Shown piece after piece: positions 12,754 through 13,904 of a stretch of 13,904 nt of DNA. The stretch's first letter is position 1; every line of letters begins with the position of its first letter. The DNA is taken from NCBI GenBank assembly GCA_018224485.1, contig JAGTVE010000204.1:1-13904 (forward strand), read 5' to 3'. The notes beneath the pieces were generated by a model. That model had not been told where the DNA came from, ran no database searches, and saw only the letters and a program-made list of their open reading frames with translations. This DNA comes from Thioalkalivibrio sp. (GTDB taxonomy: Bacteria > Pseudomonadota > Gammaproteobacteria > Ectothiorhodospirales > Ectothiorhodospiraceae). A program made the position numbers and the translations under genes.

Positions 12754-13904
12754 TCAGTCTGCAGTTCCCTGCTCCGCTCTCACGCGCGCCGTTACTTCTG
12801 GGTCGGACCACGGTCCGGTCACGAAATATTCCACCCGTGCGGCCTCCTCCACCTGGTCCCCGATACCCAGCGCGCGCTCGACCACCAGTACGACCACCCC
12901 GGTGACCGGTCCTCCCAGCAACGCCCCGACGATGGGCAGGGTGGAACGCAGGCGCGGCACCACGACGATCGACTGTTCGAAGTCCCGGGCGACGAGGCCG
13001 GTACGACCACTGACCCTGACCACGGCCGACGGGCTCTCGATCTGCAGCTCCGGAACAAGCAGATCGCCGCCGTCCAGCAGCGCCTCGCCGGCCATGCGAT
13101 CGAAGGCCAGCCCTTGAGTATAGACATCCCTGAAGTCGAGGCGCAGACGCCTCGGCACGAGGTCAAGGCTGACCAGCCCCAGCAGGCGCCCGGCTCCGGG
13201 ATCGACATCGCGCAACTGCCCCCCCTGCACGTCGATCTCGATCCGTCCCCGCAATGCGGCAAGTTCCGGGGCATAGAGCGACCCCGGCCAGGACAGTCGC
13301 AGCCGGCCCGTGCCCTCGCCCTGCTCGAGCGCTTCCGAGATACCCATGGATCCGAGGCCCTGTCCCCAGTCGCTGCCGCTGACCTCCGTCTCGAGCCGCG
13401 ACTCCGTGCCACCGTCCGGCGTCACCAGCCAGTCGCCCTCACCCTCGAGCGCCACCCCCTCCAGGGGCGAGACCGCACGCAGGCGACTGAGCTCGAGGCC
13501 TGCGTCCACCGGCTGCAGCTCGATTTCGACGCCGGCGAACTTGAGCCCCGCGAGACGCAGATCGTCCACACGCAGGTCGATCGCTGGCCATCCCCTGGGG
13601 TCCGCAAGGCCCGATGCCACCCCGTCCCTGGACCGCTCCGGCTGCTCCGCCCATCCATCCAGGTGCAGACGTTCCAGGTGCACGTACCAGCGTTCCGGCT
13701 GCGCAGGGTCAGCGGGGGGATCCGGCCGAGCCGACCAGACCCGCCCCTGCAGCCATTCGGAGTCGATGTCGACACGACGACCATAGTCCGTCGGCGACAG
13801 GCGGGCCCGCAGCCCGGGCAGGGACCGGCCACGCCAGCGCAGGCTGTCCCGAACCTCGATCTCGGCCCGGTGCAAGCGCAGACCGTCGGCGGTACCGTCC
13901 AAGG
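12754..13904 (-). CDS. yhdP: YhdP-family AsmA-like envelope protein, C-terminal part
   Basis: Only the last 383 codons are present; the gene continues beyond the right edge of the window. In E. coli, YhdP (about 1266 aa) is an inner-membrane-anchored, periplasm-spanning AsmA-like protein. With TamB and YdbH it moves phospholipid to the outer membrane. The visible part is beta-rich with repeated 'LRLSWPG', 'LRGRIEIDVQGGQLRDVDPGAGRLLGL' and 'VPELQIESPSAVVRVSGRTGLV' patterns. It ends in a glycine-rich hydrophobic stretch, PIVGALLGGPVTGVVVLVVERALG, and 'YFVTGPWSDPEVT'. These match the C-terminal region of the YhdP / TIGR02099 family. The coding sequence ends in two tandem TGA codons (12756-12751). 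It appears to head the operon with the nitrilase, tldD, the 87-aa gene and pmbA, unless a gene further upstream also belongs. Confidence 0.85.
   Translation of the reverse strand, partial: LDGTADGLRLHRAEIEVRDSLRWRGRSLPGLRARLSPTDYGRRVDIDSEWLQGRVWSARPDPPADPAQPERWYVHLERLHLDGWAEQPERSRDGVASGLADPRGWPAIDLRVDDLRLAGLKFAGVEIELQPVDAGLELSRLRAVSPLEGVALEGEGDWLVTPDGGTESRLETEVSGSDWGQGLGSMGISEALEQGEGTGRLRLSWPGSLYAPELAALRGRIEIDVQGGQLRDVDPGAGRLLGLVSLDLVPRRLRLDFRDVYTQGLAFDRMAGEALLDGGDLLVPELQIESPSAVVRVSGRTGLVARDFEQSIVVVPRLRSTLPIVGALLGGPVTGVVVLVVERALGIGDQVEEAARVEYFVTGPWSDPEVTARVRAEQGTAD

Overview
The window is a high-GC, gene-dense stretch of bacterial chromosome made almost entirely of core genes. Gene content and order point to a gammaproteobacterium. 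My guess from GC content, repeat types and family resemblance is the Chromatiales / Ectothiorhodospiraceae side, but nothing in the window fixes the genus. No rRNA, complete tRNA, CRISPR array, transposase, phage gene or replication origin was found.

Layout. (1) Positions 1-188: non-coding, with two REP-like hairpin elements. (2) 189-482 (-): acylphosphatase, head to head with a forward group arsC-like reductase / wrbA / DUF2069 membrane protein (505-1808). (3) 1817-4244 (-): DUF2066 exported protein, CDP-alcohol phosphatidyltransferase and hda, joined by two ATGA stop/start overlaps. (4) 4245-4382: divergent promoter region. (5) 4383-8303 (+): purM, purN, a DUF3108 exported protein and an FAD disulfide oxidoreductase, joined by 4, 19 and 4 bp overlaps. 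(6) 8304-8611: 308 bp with no gene, filled by a composite inverted/tandem repeat. (7) 8612 to the window end (-): yhdP (3' part), a nitrilase-family amidase, tldD, an unrecognised 87-residue protein and pmbA (tldE), apparently one operon read right to left.

How the genes work together. purM and purN encode the fifth and third steps of de novo IMP synthesis. Hda switches off the initiator DnaA after replication starts. It is translationally linked to a phosphatidyltransferase probably making acidic phospholipid, a lipid class known to reactivate DnaA in vitro. TldD and PmbA form the TldD/TldE metalloprotease. The nitrilase resembles deaminated-glutathione amidases, and YhdP is an envelope lipid-transport protein. 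As I recall, Pseudomonas carries two matching blocks, arsC-wrbA-DUF2069-hda-DUF2066-purM-purN-DUF3108 and yhdP-nitrilase-tldD-pmbA, at separate loci. Here they meet at the repeat-filled gap.

No clear new system is present. The points most worth a second look are: the oxidoreductase at 6885-8303, which has a lipoamide-dehydrogenase frame but glutathione-reductase-like motifs; the small unknown gene between tldD and pmbA; the phospholipid-synthase/hda coupling; and the two repeat regions.
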